Assembly (NCBI GenBank): GCA_013041925.1
Contig: JABDRB010000018.1
Coordinates: forward strand, 1-64,000
Length of the DNA: 64,000 nucleotides
Reading direction: 5' to 3'
From: Akkermansiaceae bacterium
GTDB taxonomy: Bacteria; Verrucomicrobiota; Verrucomicrobiia; Verrucomicrobiales; Akkermansiaceae
Shown here: positions 17,607 through 26,264 of the stretch, piece after piece
How positions within the stretch are numbered: position 1 is the first letter of the stretch
How the letters are laid out: the number at the start of each line of letters is the position of its first letter
Translations under genes and position numbers: made by a program
The notes under the pieces: generated by a model
Databases searched by the model: none
Told to the model about the DNA's origin: nothing
What the model saw: the letters and a program-made list of their open reading frames with translations, nothing else

Positions 17607-17841
17607 AGCGATTGATCATCGCATAAAGGCGGCTAGGACGCAAGTCGGCAATGATGCCTTGAATCATTGGATCGGTCATGGCGCGCCGATGTAAAAACTG
17701 GTGAATCCATCGCCAGTTTCTTCCTCCACAACTGAACGCGAGGGCTGAGGCTCCGTCCAGAATCACCGCGTCCTTGACAGCGGTGCCACGGGCGGCCAGT
17801 TCTGTGGCGTGCCGATTACGGCGTGAGATAATGATGCCCAC
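17596..17841 (-). CDS. Small hypothetical protein overlapping the rluA-type gene start
   Basis: An 81-residue ORF rich in Arg and Trp (GGRNWRWIHQFLHRR). Its 3' end overlaps the following coiled-coil gene by 11 bp, a usual operon arrangement; its 5' end overlaps the start of the divergent RluA-type gene by up to 11 bp. No family is recognised. The operonic overlap is the main reason to consider it real. Confidence 0.45.
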   Translation of the reverse strand: MGIIISRRNRHATELAARGTAVKDAVILDGASALAFSCGGRNWRWIHQFLHRRAMTDPMIQGIIADLRPSRLYAMINRYER

Positions 17842-18478
17842 CGACCCTTTACTTGATATTCTTTATTGTGATCCCGCGTTTGTGGTGGTCAACAAGATGA
17901 GCGGTATGCTTTCGGTGCCAGGGCGTGGGCCAGACAGGGTGGATAGTGTGGTGGATCGCGTTAAAAGAATGTTTCCTGGGTGTATCGAGCATCCTGCGCC
18001 GCACCGGCTTGATATGGATACCTCTGGCTTGATGGTTGTTGCGCTGACCGCTGAGGCCCACAGGCATTTATCAATTCAGTTTCAGGATCGGCTGACGAAG
18101 AAGCGCTATGTGGCTTTGTTAGAGGGGGTTCTGGACGGGAAAATGGGAACGATTGAGCTGCCATTCCGACTGGATGTGGAAAATCGTCCCCTTCAGATAT
18201 ACGATGAGGTTCACGGCAAGATGGGCACGACGCATTGGGAGAAAGTGGCGGTGGAGGGGTCGGATACACGTGTTTCCTTTGTTCCGGTGACCGGGAGAAC
18301 CCACCAGCTACGTCTGCATGCTTCCCATGAAAAGGGTTTGGGGATCCCGATTGTGGGTGATCCGTTTTATGGAAATGGCACAGGTCCTGGGCTGATGAAA
18401 CTTCACGCCTGTGAGCTGAGCTTCGCACACCCAGTGACGGGTGAGCCGATGGCGTTCGAGTCGGCACCCGATTTTTAA
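17831..18478 (+). CDS. RluA-family RNA pseudouridine synthase
   Basis: 215 residues without an S4 domain, the RluA/RluE-like short form. The catalytic motif HRLDMDTSGLMVVAL (Asp near residue 61) is clear, as are VVVNKMSGMLSVPGRG at the N-terminus and GRTHQLRLHASHEKGLGIPIVGDPFYG at the C-terminus. It isomerises specific uridines in rRNA or tRNA; the exact site is not predictable. ATGs at 17831 and 17834 are adjacent; the longer in-frame start at 17774 would overlap the minus-strand gene further. Confidence 0.9.
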   Translation: MMPTDPLLDILYCDPAFVVVNKMSGMLSVPGRGPDRVDSVVDRVKRMFPGCIEHPAPHRLDMDTSGLMVVALTAEAHRHLSIQFQDRLTKKRYVALLEGVLDGKMGTIELPFRLDVENRPLQIYDEVHGKMGTTHWEKVAVEGSDTRVSFVPVTGRTHQLRLHASHEKGLGIPIVGDPFYGNGTGPGLMKLHACELSFAHPVTGEPMAFESAPDF

Positions 18479-18577
18479 TTTTATGACGAAATCGGGGTAT
18501 GTTTTTATTGCCAATGGCGGAATCACAACTTAGTAACTCTCCACGTCGCACGATCTGCGATCAGAAATAGATCATTT

Positions 18578-18651
18578 GCGGGTATAGCATAGTGGTAATG
18601 CTCCAGCCTTCCAAGCTGATTAGGAGAGTTCGATTCTCTCTACCCGCTCCA
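18578..18651 (+). tRNA. tRNA-Gly (anticodon UCC)
   Basis: The acceptor arms GCGGGTA and TACCCGC pair fully; the anticodon loop CTTCCAA gives UCC, reading GGA/GGG. The T-arm contains GTTCGATTC and the 3' CCA is encoded. One mismatch at the top of the anticodon stem is seen. 74 nt in all; it stands alone 12 bp before the convergent arsJ end. Confidence 0.93.
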
Positions 18652-18663
18652 TCTATACAATAT

Positions 18664-19848
18664 CTACTCGGGGTCTTGACGCCTGAGTGGCAGGGTGCAG
18701 AGTCCGGCCGCGACAAGCATCCCGGCACTGGTCCAAAGGCAAGCGGGCAGCCCACCGACGAGAAACATGACACCGGACAGGAGTGTGCCGACGAGTCGAC
18801 CCCACGCATTGGCCATGTAGTAAAATCCGACGTTGATGGCAACGTCATCGTGGCTTGTGAATGAGAGGATCAGGTAGGAATGCACGGCGGAATTGACGGC
18901 AAAGATGACGCCAAAGATCGCTAGGCCAGTCAGCAGTGATACGATGGGGTAGAGTTCGATCTGCACCGCTGCGGCAAGGGCGGTGGTGGTCAGGGTGAGC
19001 AGTCCAACCCAGCGAAGCGCCGAGCTGCCCGGATGCTTTGCTTGGATGAATTTGGGCGCGCTCGCCTGCACAATGCCGTAGCCGACCACCCAGGCGGCCA
19101 TCAACGCGCCCACTTGATTGAAACTCCAGTCGAGGCTCGATTTAAGAAACACAGGCAGTGCTACGACAAACCAAACATCACGTGAGGCAAAGAGAAAGAA
19201 CCGAGCGGCGGAGAGCCAGTTGATCTCGCGACTTTTTGAAAAGAGCTGAGTGAACTTCACCTTGCGTTTGCTTTTCCCCATGTCCTGTTTCAGAAAAACG
19301 ACAGCGGCCATCAGCACCATCCCGAGCGCCCCCGCCATGCACCAGAGTGCTTGGGAAAAGCTGAGCCAGCTCAGGAGCAATCCACCGAGCAGAAACCCGA
19401 CACCTTTGAGGGCATTTTTCGATCCTGTCAGGAGGGCAACCCACCGAAAGAGCGTGCCTTGATGGACAAGGAGTTTAACGGCACTTTTTGAGCTCATTTT
19501 GGTCAGGTCCTTGGCGATGCCGGAGAGTGCTTGTGAGGTCATGACATAGGTCACGGACCATGCCGCGGCCCAAGAGGGGTCCATGAGTGAGAGCATCAGC
19601 AGCGCGACCACCTGCAGGGTTAGCCCAGCAAAGAGGGTGGATTTTAGCCCAACACGTGAGCCGATCCAGCCGCCTAACAAATTAGTGAGGACCCCGCAAA
19701 ATTCATAGAGGAGAAACAGGAATGCCAGGCTGACGGGTGAGTAGCCGAGTGTGTGAAAATGCAATAAGACCAGCATTCTCAATGCCCCATCCGTGAGGGT
19801 AAACCCCCAGTAGGATGCGGTGACGGCGGCATAGCTTTTGATGTTCAT
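18664..19848 (-). CDS. arsJ: Organoarsenical efflux MFS transporter ArsJ
   Basis: A 394-residue, about 12-helix major-facilitator protein. The start MNIKSYAAVTASYWGFTLTDGALRMLVLLHF and the central SGIAKDLTKMSSKSAVK stretch are as I know them from ArsJ. ArsJ exports 1-arseno-3-phosphoglycerate made by a dedicated GAPDH; the gene order arsR-gapdh-arsJ here is the standard one and makes the call secure. Only 10 bp separate it from the GAPDH gene. Confidence 0.9.
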   Translation of the reverse strand: MNIKSYAAVTASYWGFTLTDGALRMLVLLHFHTLGYSPVSLAFLFLLYEFCGVLTNLLGGWIGSRVGLKSTLFAGLTLQVVALLMLSLMDPSWAAAWSVTYVMTSQALSGIAKDLTKMSSKSAVKLLVHQGTLFRWVALLTGSKNALKGVGFLLGGLLLSWLSFSQALWCMAGALGMVLMAAVVFLKQDMGKSKRKVKFTQLFSKSREINWLSAARFFLFASRDVWFVVALPVFLKSSLDWSFNQVGALMAAWVVGYGIVQASAPKFIQAKHPGSSALRWVGLLTLTTTALAAAVQIELYPIVSLLTGLAIFGVIFAVNSAVHSYLILSFTSHDDVAINVGFYYMANAWGRLVGTLLSGVMFLVGGLPACLWTSAGMLVAAGLCTLPLRRQDPE

Positions 19849-19858
19849 CGGGCAGGCG

Positions 19859-20857
19859 TCAGGAACAGCTTCGAGCCACTTTTTGAGCCAACTCCATCAT
19901 CCGGCTCGCATACCCCCATTCGTTGTCATACCAGACGAGGAGTTTGAGCTGCGTGCCATCCGTCACCATGGTGGATAGGGCATCGACGATTCCAGAGCGT
20001 GGATCGTTGGTGTAATCGGCGGAGACCAGTGGCCTCTCCTCATATCCGAGGATGCCTTGGAGTTCACCTTGTGATGCTTGTTTGAGTAAAGCGTTGACCT
20101 CATCGACGGTGGTCGGGTTGGGCAGTTCAAAAACGCAGTCGGTTAACGAGGCATTGAGCAGGGGGATGCGGACGGCGACGCCATCGAGTTTGCCTTGGAG
20201 ATCGGGATAAATCATGGTGATGGCGGTGGCGGATCCAGTGGAGGTAGGGATCAGGGAGTTCAGGCACGAGCGGGCGCGGCGGAGGTCACTATGCGGTGCA
20301 TCCACGATGACCTGGGTGTTGGTGACATCATGCATGGTGGTGATCATGCCGTGGACGATGCCAAGGTTTTCATGAATCACCTTGATGACTGGGGCAATGC
20401 AGTTGGTGGTGCATGAGGCGGCGGTGAGCAGGTGGTGGCGGGTCGGGTCGTAGAGGTGATCGTTGCATCCCATGACAACGTTGAGGGCACCCTCTTTGAC
20501 GGGGGCCGCCACGATGACTTTTTTGACACCGGCATCGAAGTAAGGTTGCAGGTCTTCGGGTGTGCGATAGGCCCCGGTGGCATCGATGACGATATCGACC
20601 TCGGTGAGATCCATAGCCGCTGGGGTGGGTGCGTTGCTGAAGGCGACACGCTGGTCGCCGACTGAAAGGCTATGGGCATCGTGGCTGATGTCACGATCCC
20701 AGTGACCATGCACGGTGTCGAACTCGAGTAAATGGGCGGCCGTCTCTGGGCCGCCGTGGAGTTCATTGATCCGGGTGATGGTGTAGGCGGGGTCATCCCA
20801 GCCGGCGCGGAAACCGAGGCGGCCCATACGGCCAAATCCATTGATTGCGATGTTCAT
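19859..20857 (-). CDS. ArsJ-associated glyceraldehyde-3-phosphate dehydrogenase
   Basis: A 332-residue GAPDH with [14 protein letters not shown] (NAD-binding), the active-site motif SCTTNC near residue 150, and [13 protein letters not shown] near the end. Arsenate can replace phosphate in the GAPDH reaction, giving unstable 1-arseno-3-phosphoglycerate, which ArsJ expels; position between arsR and arsJ indicates this role rather than glycolysis. The [17 protein letters not shown] segment differs from the typical glycolytic sequence. The start at 20857 is preferred to the ORF start that overlaps arsR. Confidence 0.92.
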   Translation of the reverse strand: MNIAINGFGRMGRLGFRAGWDDPAYTITRINELHGGPETAAHLLEFDTVHGHWDRDISHDAHSLSVGDQRVAFSNAPTPAAMDLTEVDIVIDATGAYRTPEDLQPYFDAGVKKVIVAAPVKEGALNVVMGCNDHLYDPTRHHLLTAASCTTNCIAPVIKVIHENLGIVHGMITTMHDVTNTQVIVDAPHSDLRRARSCLNSLIPTSTGSATAITMIYPDLQGKLDGVAVRIPLLNASLTDCVFELPNPTTVDEVNALLKQASQGELQGILGYEERPLVSADYTNDPRSGIVDALSTMVTDGTQLKLLVWYDNEWGYASRMMELAQKVARSCS

Positions 20858-20886
20858 ATTGATAGGTGGTGCGTTGAAATAAATGC

Positions 20887-21207
20887 TTAACAGCAGGCTT
20901 GCGTAGGAGTGCAGAGTTCGGGTCGACCCTGACAACAGTCGTCAGAAAGAAAGGCCATGAGGTCACGCATCCCGCTGATGCGGAGTCGGTAAGTGATCGA
21001 CCTGCCAACACGGTCGGACTCGATGAGCCCCGCGTGACTCAGCTCTTTGAGATGAAATGAGAGTGTCGGCTTCGGGGTCTCGAGTTGTTGGGAGATATCA
21101 CCCGCGCAGAGCCCGCGCTCGCCATGGCGAACCAAGAGGCGAAATATGTCAAGGCGCGTCGGCTGTGCTAACGCGGAGAGTGCGGTCACTGCTTCGTTTG
21201 GTTTCAT
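20887..21207 (-). CDS. arsR: ArsR-family arsenic-responsive repressor
   Basis: A 106-residue winged-helix repressor: [17 protein letters not shown], then recognition helix [21 protein letters not shown]. The classical CxCxxC of the alpha-3 helix is absent; instead Cys residues cluster at the C-terminus ([11 protein letters not shown] and a final ACC), the pattern of the Acidithiobacillus-type ArsR whose As(III) site is built from C-terminal cysteines. It heads the operon, 29 bp before the GAPDH gene, and presumably represses it. Confidence 0.9.
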   Translation of the reverse strand: MKPNEAVTALSALAQPTRLDIFRLLVRHGERGLCAGDISQQLETPKPTLSFHLKELSHAGLIESDRVGRSITYRLRISGMRDLMAFLSDDCCQGRPELCTPTQACC

Positions 21208-21353
21208 GTTTATGAAAATGACAAAGGATGGGGTGTTGGTCAAGGATTCGCTGAGTGACGAAGTCGTCACTTAAGGGGAGCAAGGAAGGGAGCATCCCGG
21301 TGTGTGGGAGGAAATTTTTGACAATTCGCTGGTCGGATATCGGAGTATCATCC

Positions 21354-22037
21354 ATGGATATAGTCATGACGACTTCTGGACATACCGAGGCTACGGGCCT
21401 GAGTGATCGGCTTGAAGCCTGTTACACGGGTGCAGTATATGATGTGTTGCGGGCCAAGGGTTACCCGAATCAAGTTTTGCCGCAGACGATTCGACCCTTG
21501 CTTCCTGAGCGAAAACTTGCGGGGAAAATTTATACCATCAGCGGGTCAGCAAAACCTAATCTCGACGGGCATCAGACGCTGCTTTCTTGGACGGAAATGT
21601 TGTCACGTGCGCCCAGTGGCTCGGTGGTGATGGTGCAGCCCAATGACTCGACCATGGCCCACATGGGTGAGCTCTCGAGTGAGACCATGACCCTGCGTGG
21701 GGTGCGCGGTTATATTGTCGATGGTGGATGCCGTGATTCGGCATTCATCCGCAACATCGGATTCCGCGTATTTTGCCGTTATTACACGCCGGTTGACGTG
21801 GTTGGCCGCTGGGAGGCGGAGACATTTGGTGAGCCTATTGTGATAGGGGGGGTGACCATTCACTCTGGTGATTATGTATTGGCTGATGATGATGGGATTG
21901 TTGTTATTCCTGGCGCCATGATCGAGGAGGTGGTCACGGAAGTGGAAACCGTACTCAACACGGAAAGCCTCGTTCGTAAGGCGATCTTGGATGGAATGGA
22001 CCCGAAAGAAGCCTACCTTAAATATGGAAAATTCTAA
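21354..22037 (+). CDS. RraA-like aldolase/decarboxylase
   Basis: About 227 residues of the RraA/HMG-aldolase fold. Family marks are YTGAVYDVL near the start, GSVVMVQPND, GYIVDGGCRDSAFIR (metal and substrate loop, with Arg and Asp), and DYVLADDDGIVVIP. Class II RraA-like enzymes cleave 4-hydroxy-2-oxo acids to pyruvate plus an aldehyde. In this operon it could split 2-keto-3-deoxy-L-fuconate. ATG 21354 or 21366; it overlaps the next gene by 14 bp, indicating coupled translation. Confidence 0.82.
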   Translation: MDIVMTTSGHTEATGLSDRLEACYTGAVYDVLRAKGYPNQVLPQTIRPLLPERKLAGKIYTISGSAKPNLDGHQTLLSWTEMLSRAPSGSVVMVQPNDSTMAHMGELSSETMTLRGVRGYIVDGGCRDSAFIRNIGFRVFCRYYTPVDVVGRWEAETFGEPIVIGGVTIHSGDYVLADDDGIVVIPGAMIEEVVTEVETVLNTESLVRKAILDGMDPKEAYLKYGKF

Positions 22038-22353
22038 CGATCAGGAAGTATATGAGGCCCGACAAGGTGGTGGGCTATTGCGCTTGTCGCCCGATGATAA
22101 CGTGCTGATTGCGACCCGTGTAATTTCGGCGGGCAGTCGCGTCGAAATAGATGCGGCGTCATGGATCTTGAAAAACCAGATTGGTCTGGGGCACAAGATC
22201 GCTGCGCGGGCGATTGCGCAGGGGGAAAAGATTATCAAATGCCACGTTGCGATTGGATCCGCGACTGAGCCGATCGCGCCTGGGCAGCACATTCACTTAC
22301 ACAATATGAAGAGCGACTACCTGCCGACCTATGACCGGGGTGGGTTGGTCTAA
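22024..22353 (+). CDS. UxaA-family dehydratase, N-terminal (SAF) subunit
   Basis: 109 residues with LRLSPDDNVLIATRVISAGSRVEID and AIAQGEKIIKCHVAIGSATEPI, the SAF-type N-terminal module of altronate/galactarate dehydratases, here as a separate protein. It ends in a HIHLHNM stretch typical of the module. It overlaps the RraA-like gene by 14 bp and is followed 15 bp later by the large subunit, so the two halves should assemble to one sugar-acid dehydratase. Confidence 0.85.
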   Translation: MENSNDQEVYEARQGGGLLRLSPDDNVLIATRVISAGSRVEIDAASWILKNQIGLGHKIAARAIAQGEKIIKCHVAIGSATEPIAPGQHIHLHNMKSDYLPTYDRGGLV

Positions 22354-22368
22354 ACCGATGACGACACG

Positions 22369-23574
22369 ATGAAACAAAACTTCAATGGCTACCTCCGCGG
22401 TGACGGACGCAAAGGGATACGTAACCAACTGCTGGTCGTCTATCTTGTCGAGTGCGCCCATCATGTGGCGCGTGAGATCGCAACGACTTATCGTGATCAA
22501 GGGGCGCAGGTTGTCGGCTTTAGCGGCTGCTACCCCAATGCCTACGCCGATCGCATGATGAGTGCATTGTGCACCCACCCGAATGTGGGAGGGGTGTTGT
22601 TGGTTTCGCTTGGTTGTGAGAGCTTCGACCGTAAAAAACTTGCGGCCACTGTGGCGGAGAGTGGTCGGCCGGTAAACACGCTCGTGATTCAACAGCATGG
22701 TGGAACGAGGACAACCATTGAGCAAGGGAAGGCATGGGCTGAGCAAACGCTCGCTATCATGAAAAACTCGCCGAGGGTGCCGATGTCGGTGGACGAATTA
22801 GTGATTGGCACCATTTGTGGGGGGTCGGATGCGACCAGTGGCATCACAGCAAACCCAGCGATCGGCCGAGCATTTGATCGCTTTGTGGCCGAGGGTGCCT
22901 CTGCCATTTTTGAGGAAACGGGGGAACTCATCGGATGTGAAGATATCCTGGAACAGCGCGCCGTGACCCCAGAGTTGGCTAAGATCCTACGTGGATCGGT
23001 TGAGAAAGCCGCGCGGTATTACACGACCTTAGGCCATGGAAGTTTTGCTCCAGGAAACTCCGAGGGTGGCTTGACCACGCAGGAGGAAAAATCATTAGGG
23101 GCCTACAGCAAGAGCGGAGACTCGATGATTTCGGGTCTGTTGAAACCAGGCGACCGCCCGGCATCGGGCGGGCTTTACCTGCTCGACGTCGTCCCTGATG
23201 GTGCGGTGCGGTTTGGGTTCCCGAATATCAACGACAATGCTGAAATCGCGGAGCTCGCGGCCTGCGGTGCGCACCTTATTTTATTTTCGACTGGGCGTGG
23301 TTCCGTGGTGGGCTCCGCCGTATCTCCCGTGATCAAAGTCTGTGCCAACCCAGAAACCTATCGCAACTTAAGCGACGATATGGATATTGATTCCGGAAGA
23401 ATCCTCGAGGGGAAAGCAACCCTCGAGGAGGTGGGAAAAGAAATTTTTGATCTGTCCATTGAGGTTGCCGATGGTAGGCTAACGGCGTCTGAATCACTTG
23501 GACACCAGGAATTTGTGCTCGGATATAAAACATTTGAGCCCACGGGGCCGGCTTGCCACCCGACATCTGGCTAA
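22369..23574 (+). CDS. UxaA-family dehydratase, C-terminal catalytic subunit
   Basis: 401 residues with FNGYLRGDGRKGIRNQLLVV (family N-terminus), GFSGCYPN, LLVSLGCESFD, CGGSDATSGITANPAIG and LFSTGRGSVVG. The conserved Cys residues are likely Fe ligands. UxaA-type enzymes dehydrate aldonic acids to 2-keto-3-deoxy acids. A split UxaA pair in the oxidative L-fucose locus of Campylobacter jejuni sits beside an SDR fucose dehydrogenase, as here, which favours L-fuconate as substrate; altronate-like acids are alternatives. Confidence 0.85.
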   Translation: MKQNFNGYLRGDGRKGIRNQLLVVYLVECAHHVAREIATTYRDQGAQVVGFSGCYPNAYADRMMSALCTHPNVGGVLLVSLGCESFDRKKLAATVAESGRPVNTLVIQQHGGTRTTIEQGKAWAEQTLAIMKNSPRVPMSVDELVIGTICGGSDATSGITANPAIGRAFDRFVAEGASAIFEETGELIGCEDILEQRAVTPELAKILRGSVEKAARYYTTLGHGSFAPGNSEGGLTTQEEKSLGAYSKSGDSMISGLLKPGDRPASGGLYLLDVVPDGAVRFGFPNINDNAEIAELAACGAHLILFSTGRGSVVGSAVSPVIKVCANPETYRNLSDDMDIDSGRILEGKATLEEVGKEIFDLSIEVADGRLTASESLGHQEFVLGYKTFEPTGPACHPTSG

Positions 23575-23592
23575 CTTTTTCCCTCTTTTCCC

Positions 23593-24390
23593 ATGAACCT
23601 TGAACTCGATAACAAAGTGGCCATCATCACCGGTGGAGCCAAAGGGATAGGCGAGGGGATTACCCGCGCCTTTGCCGCTGAAGGCGCTGTCGCCGTTATC
23701 CTCGGTCGGAACGCCGATGAAGCGCAGGCAATCATCGATGACCTTGCCGCGCAGGGGCAGCGTGCCGACGCTTTTCACGCGGAAATGACCTGTGAAAATG
23801 ATATCAAAACGGCTGTTTCCGCCATCCTCTCTCAATACGGACGGATCGATGTCATTGTCAACAATGCTGGTGGCAATGATGCTGTGGGGTTGCGGGCGAC
23901 ACCTGACCAATTTGCCACGTCACTGGAGCGTAATGTCGTGCACTACTTCACACTGGCCCATTATGCGCTCGATGCCCTGATCGAGAGCGGAGGCAACATC
24001 GTCAATATTGGCTCAAAAACGGCCGAGACAGGACAAGGAAATACCTCTGGATATGCTGCCGCCAAGGGAGCTATCAACGCGCTGACCCGTGAGTGGGCGT
24101 TGGATTTGGCCACCGTTGGAGTGCGTGTTAATTGCGTGGTTCCTGCCGAAGTCATGACCCCGCTCTATGAACGCTGGCTGGAAAAAGCACCCGACCCCGT
24201 GCGGGCGCGCGAGCAGCTTGATCGCACCGTGCCATTGGGGCATCGCACCACCACCATCGCTGAAATAGCAGATACCGTGGCTTTTATCGCTTCAGCACGG
24301 TCGTCTCATACCACGGGACAGATTATTTATCCAGATGGTGGCTATGTGCACCTGGACCGAGCATGCACAGCGGATACCTCCCACCTTTGA
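23593..24390 (+). CDS. SDR oxidoreductase, L-fucose dehydrogenase-like
   Basis: A 265-residue classical short-chain dehydrogenase: NAD-binding TGGAKGIGEG at about residues 14-23, NNAGG, and the catalytic Tyr-Lys pair in SGYAAAKG. The N-terminus LELDNKVAIITGGAKGIGEGI matches sugar dehydrogenases of the L-fucose type. It is the last gene of a four-gene operon with the RraA-like aldolase and split dehydratase, fitting oxidation of the free sugar to its lactone as first step. No lactonase or transporter gene is beside it. Confidence 0.8.
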   Translation: MNLELDNKVAIITGGAKGIGEGITRAFAAEGAVAVILGRNADEAQAIIDDLAAQGQRADAFHAEMTCENDIKTAVSAILSQYGRIDVIVNNAGGNDAVGLRATPDQFATSLERNVVHYFTLAHYALDALIESGGNIVNIGSKTAETGQGNTSGYAAAKGAINALTREWALDLATVGVRVNCVVPAEVMTPLYERWLEKAPDPVRAREQLDRTVPLGHRTTTIAEIADTVAFIASARSSHTTGQIIYPDGGYVHLDRACTADTSHL

Positions 24391-24445
24391 TGCGGCGCAG
24401 CTGTGGAGGACGTGCCACGCGAGAGCGGCGGGCATCTTAGGATAC

Positions 24446-25534
24446 TTAGCTGTCTGATTTTTTGGGAGTGGGTTTGCTTATCGCTATTTTACCATCCGTG
24501 CGCATGATCTGGGTTTTTGTCGGCCGCAAAATGGGAGCGGGAGAGGCATGCAGATCTTGAGTGGATATCGGGCTGGGGGGGACGCTCATGACCTGAGTCG
24601 GCGCTGGCTGAGGCACGGGGATCGGCTCATGGGCAGGAGCTGCCGGCGGTGTAAAGGCAACGGGTGTAGGCGGAGCAACGGGTGTAGGCTGTGCGATGGG
24701 GGCCGGCTGTGTGATGGCGGCCGGCTGTGTGATGGGGGCCGGTTGTGGCGTGGGGGGGAGGGGTTGTCCGCTGCTGGAACCTGTTGCGGGTGCGGCTTGA
24801 GTGGCCTGCTGGGGTGTGAGTTGTTGGCCAGCACCCCGTAATGGATCTACCAATACATCCTTAGGGTTGACGCGGTCCATGGGGATGGTGACGGCGGGTG
24901 GTGGGGTGGGTTCGGCGTTCACTCGGCTCGACTGCAGATACATATCGTGCACCACGCTTTCTGCGGTTACCTCTTCAAGGTTGGGTATTTTGATCGGTGT
25001 TGTGTGCCCTGCCATGGCTTTTTTGAGCTGCTCGGCTTCGTGGGCATCGCGTTTGATCCATGGAAGCTCTCCGAGATGTGGTTTCTCCTCATTGAAGTCG
25101 CCCCAGATTTTTTCTTTATCGTCCGTCCACATGAGGAAGTGCTCCAGATCGGAGTTGGCGAGGCTATCATCCTCCGTCATGCACGCACCGTAGAATCGAG
25201 CGGCTTGCATGACCATGCCGTAGTGCATCAGGGCGTTGGCGATGCCCAAATTTTGCACAGGTTTGCCTTTGTTGTGTTTTTGGAGAGCATTGATGAGACG
25301 GATGGCTCTGTGGGGTGTGCCTTTTCCTAAAATTTTAATGGCAAACCCGAGTTCCAAGTCGATGGAGGGGATTTCAGGGGCGTCCCAGATGATGTCCGCG
25401 GCTTCAGCGGTTTTCCCATCGTTATAGAGTAACTGGGCGAGTTTTTTGCGGTTTTCCCAATCATTGGCATTGTTTGCGAGTAATGATCGCAGGTGGGATT
25501 CTGCCATTTCTTGTGGATTGGGGGTGTCAGTCAT
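24446..25534 (-). CDS. TPR-like protein with long Pro/Gln-rich tail
   Basis: 362 residues. The first about 190 are helical and TPR-like (LRSLLANNANDWENRKKLAQLLYNDGKTAEAA...), with charged segments. From about residue 215 the protein is a disordered Pro/Ala/Thr/Gln-rich tail built partly from hexapeptides of the type PAPITQ/PTPVAP. No signal peptide or membrane segment is seen. Function unknown; the tail may be a flexible spacer for protein contacts. It lies 73 bp downstream of the msrB stop in the leftward direction. Confidence 0.65.
   Translation of the reverse strand: MTDTPNPQEMAESHLRSLLANNANDWENRKKLAQLLYNDGKTAEAADIIWDAPEIPSIDLELGFAIKILGKGTPHRAIRLINALQKHNKGKPVQNLGIANALMHYGMVMQAARFYGACMTEDDSLANSDLEHFLMWTDDKEKIWGDFNEEKPHLGELPWIKRDAHEAEQLKKAMAGHTTPIKIPNLEEVTAESVVHDMYLQSSRVNAEPTPPPAVTIPMDRVNPKDVLVDPLRGAGQQLTPQQATQAAPATGSSSGQPLPPTPQPAPITQPAAITQPAPIAQPTPVAPPTPVAFTPPAAPAHEPIPVPQPAPTQVMSVPPSPISTQDLHASPAPILRPTKTQIMRTDGKIAISKPTPKKSDS
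24657..24758. repeat. 18-bp tandem repeats encoding Pro-rich hexapeptides
   Basis: Three near-identical 18-bp units (24687-24704, 24705-24722, 24723-24740) of the form GGCTGTGTGATGGGGGCC are flanked by two diverged groups (GGTGTAGGC-type to the left, a degenerate unit to the right). They encode PAxI(T/A)Q hexapeptides of the preceding gene's tail on the minus strand. Copy number may vary between strains. Confidence 0.8.
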
Positions 25535-25607
25535 GGAAACGTGGGGGGGATGGATGATTGATTGGCCGTGATGGGAGGAATGATGACAATGGCATCATTC
25601 TTTGCCG

Positions 25608-26168
25608 TCACTTCTTTTGTGGATCTTTTTCGGGAGTGGGCGCAGGGACAAATTTCAGCACAGTGCCGTTGATGCAGTAGCGTTTGTCGGTGGGGGTGTT
25701 AAAGCCTTCACCGAGGAAGACGTGACCGAGGTGGGCGTCGCAGACGGCGCATTTCACCTCGGTTCGCGACCCGTCGGGGTCTGGGAGAGCTTTGACATTT
25801 TGAGCATGGGACGGGTCGTAAAAGGACGGCCAGCCGCAGTGGGAGTCGAATTTGACCTTGGATGAAAAGAGCTCGGCGTCACAGCCGGCGCAGAAATAGG
25901 TGCCGGCGCCCTGTTTTTTAAATTGTTGGTAAACCTGGCCATTTGGCCGTTCGGTGCCGCCTTTCCGTGCGATGCGGTATTGCTCGGGTGTCAGTTGTTT
26001 GCGCCACGCGTCGTCACTTTTTTTGACAGGTTTTTCGGGTTGGGCGGGTGTCTGAGTGGAGGTTTCCATCGGTTGTTGAGGTGACTTGGCTGTTTGGGCA
26101 TGGATCAGGAGGCTAGCGAGCAAGCCGCTTGCCAAGAGAACGAGGAGGACGCGGAATGAGGGTTTCAT
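25608..26168 (-). CDS. msrB: Peptide-methionine (R)-S-oxide reductase, exported
   Basis: 186 residues with a signal peptide and an about 35-residue Pro/Gln/Lys linker before the MsrB domain (WRKQLTPEQYRIARKGGTERP). Zn-binding CxxC pairs are CAGC and CAVC, and the catalytic Cys lies in RYCINGTVLKF. It repairs methionine-R-sulfoxide; the signal indicates a periplasmic role. The second resolving Cys is not obvious. Confidence 0.93.
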   Translation of the reverse strand: MKPSFRVLLVLLASGLLASLLIHAQTAKSPQQPMETSTQTPAQPEKPVKKSDDAWRKQLTPEQYRIARKGGTERPNGQVYQQFKKQGAGTYFCAGCDAELFSSKVKFDSHCGWPSFYDPSHAQNVKALPDPDGSRTEVKCAVCDAHLGHVFLGEGFNTPTDKRYCINGTVLKFVPAPTPEKDPQKK

Positions 26169-26264
26169 GATGCCTATAAGATGATCGGTAAGGGGGCATT
26201 ATTCCCTGAGACGGCGATTTTGTCAAATGCCCACGTTGTGATGGAGGCCGGACGCGACTTGCCG

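Noticed and set aside
24548-24841. Cys/Gly/Arg-rich plus-strand ORF (97 aa)
   Set aside because: Shadow of the Pro-rich repeat region of the minus-strand gene; repetitive composition follows from the 18-bp repeats.
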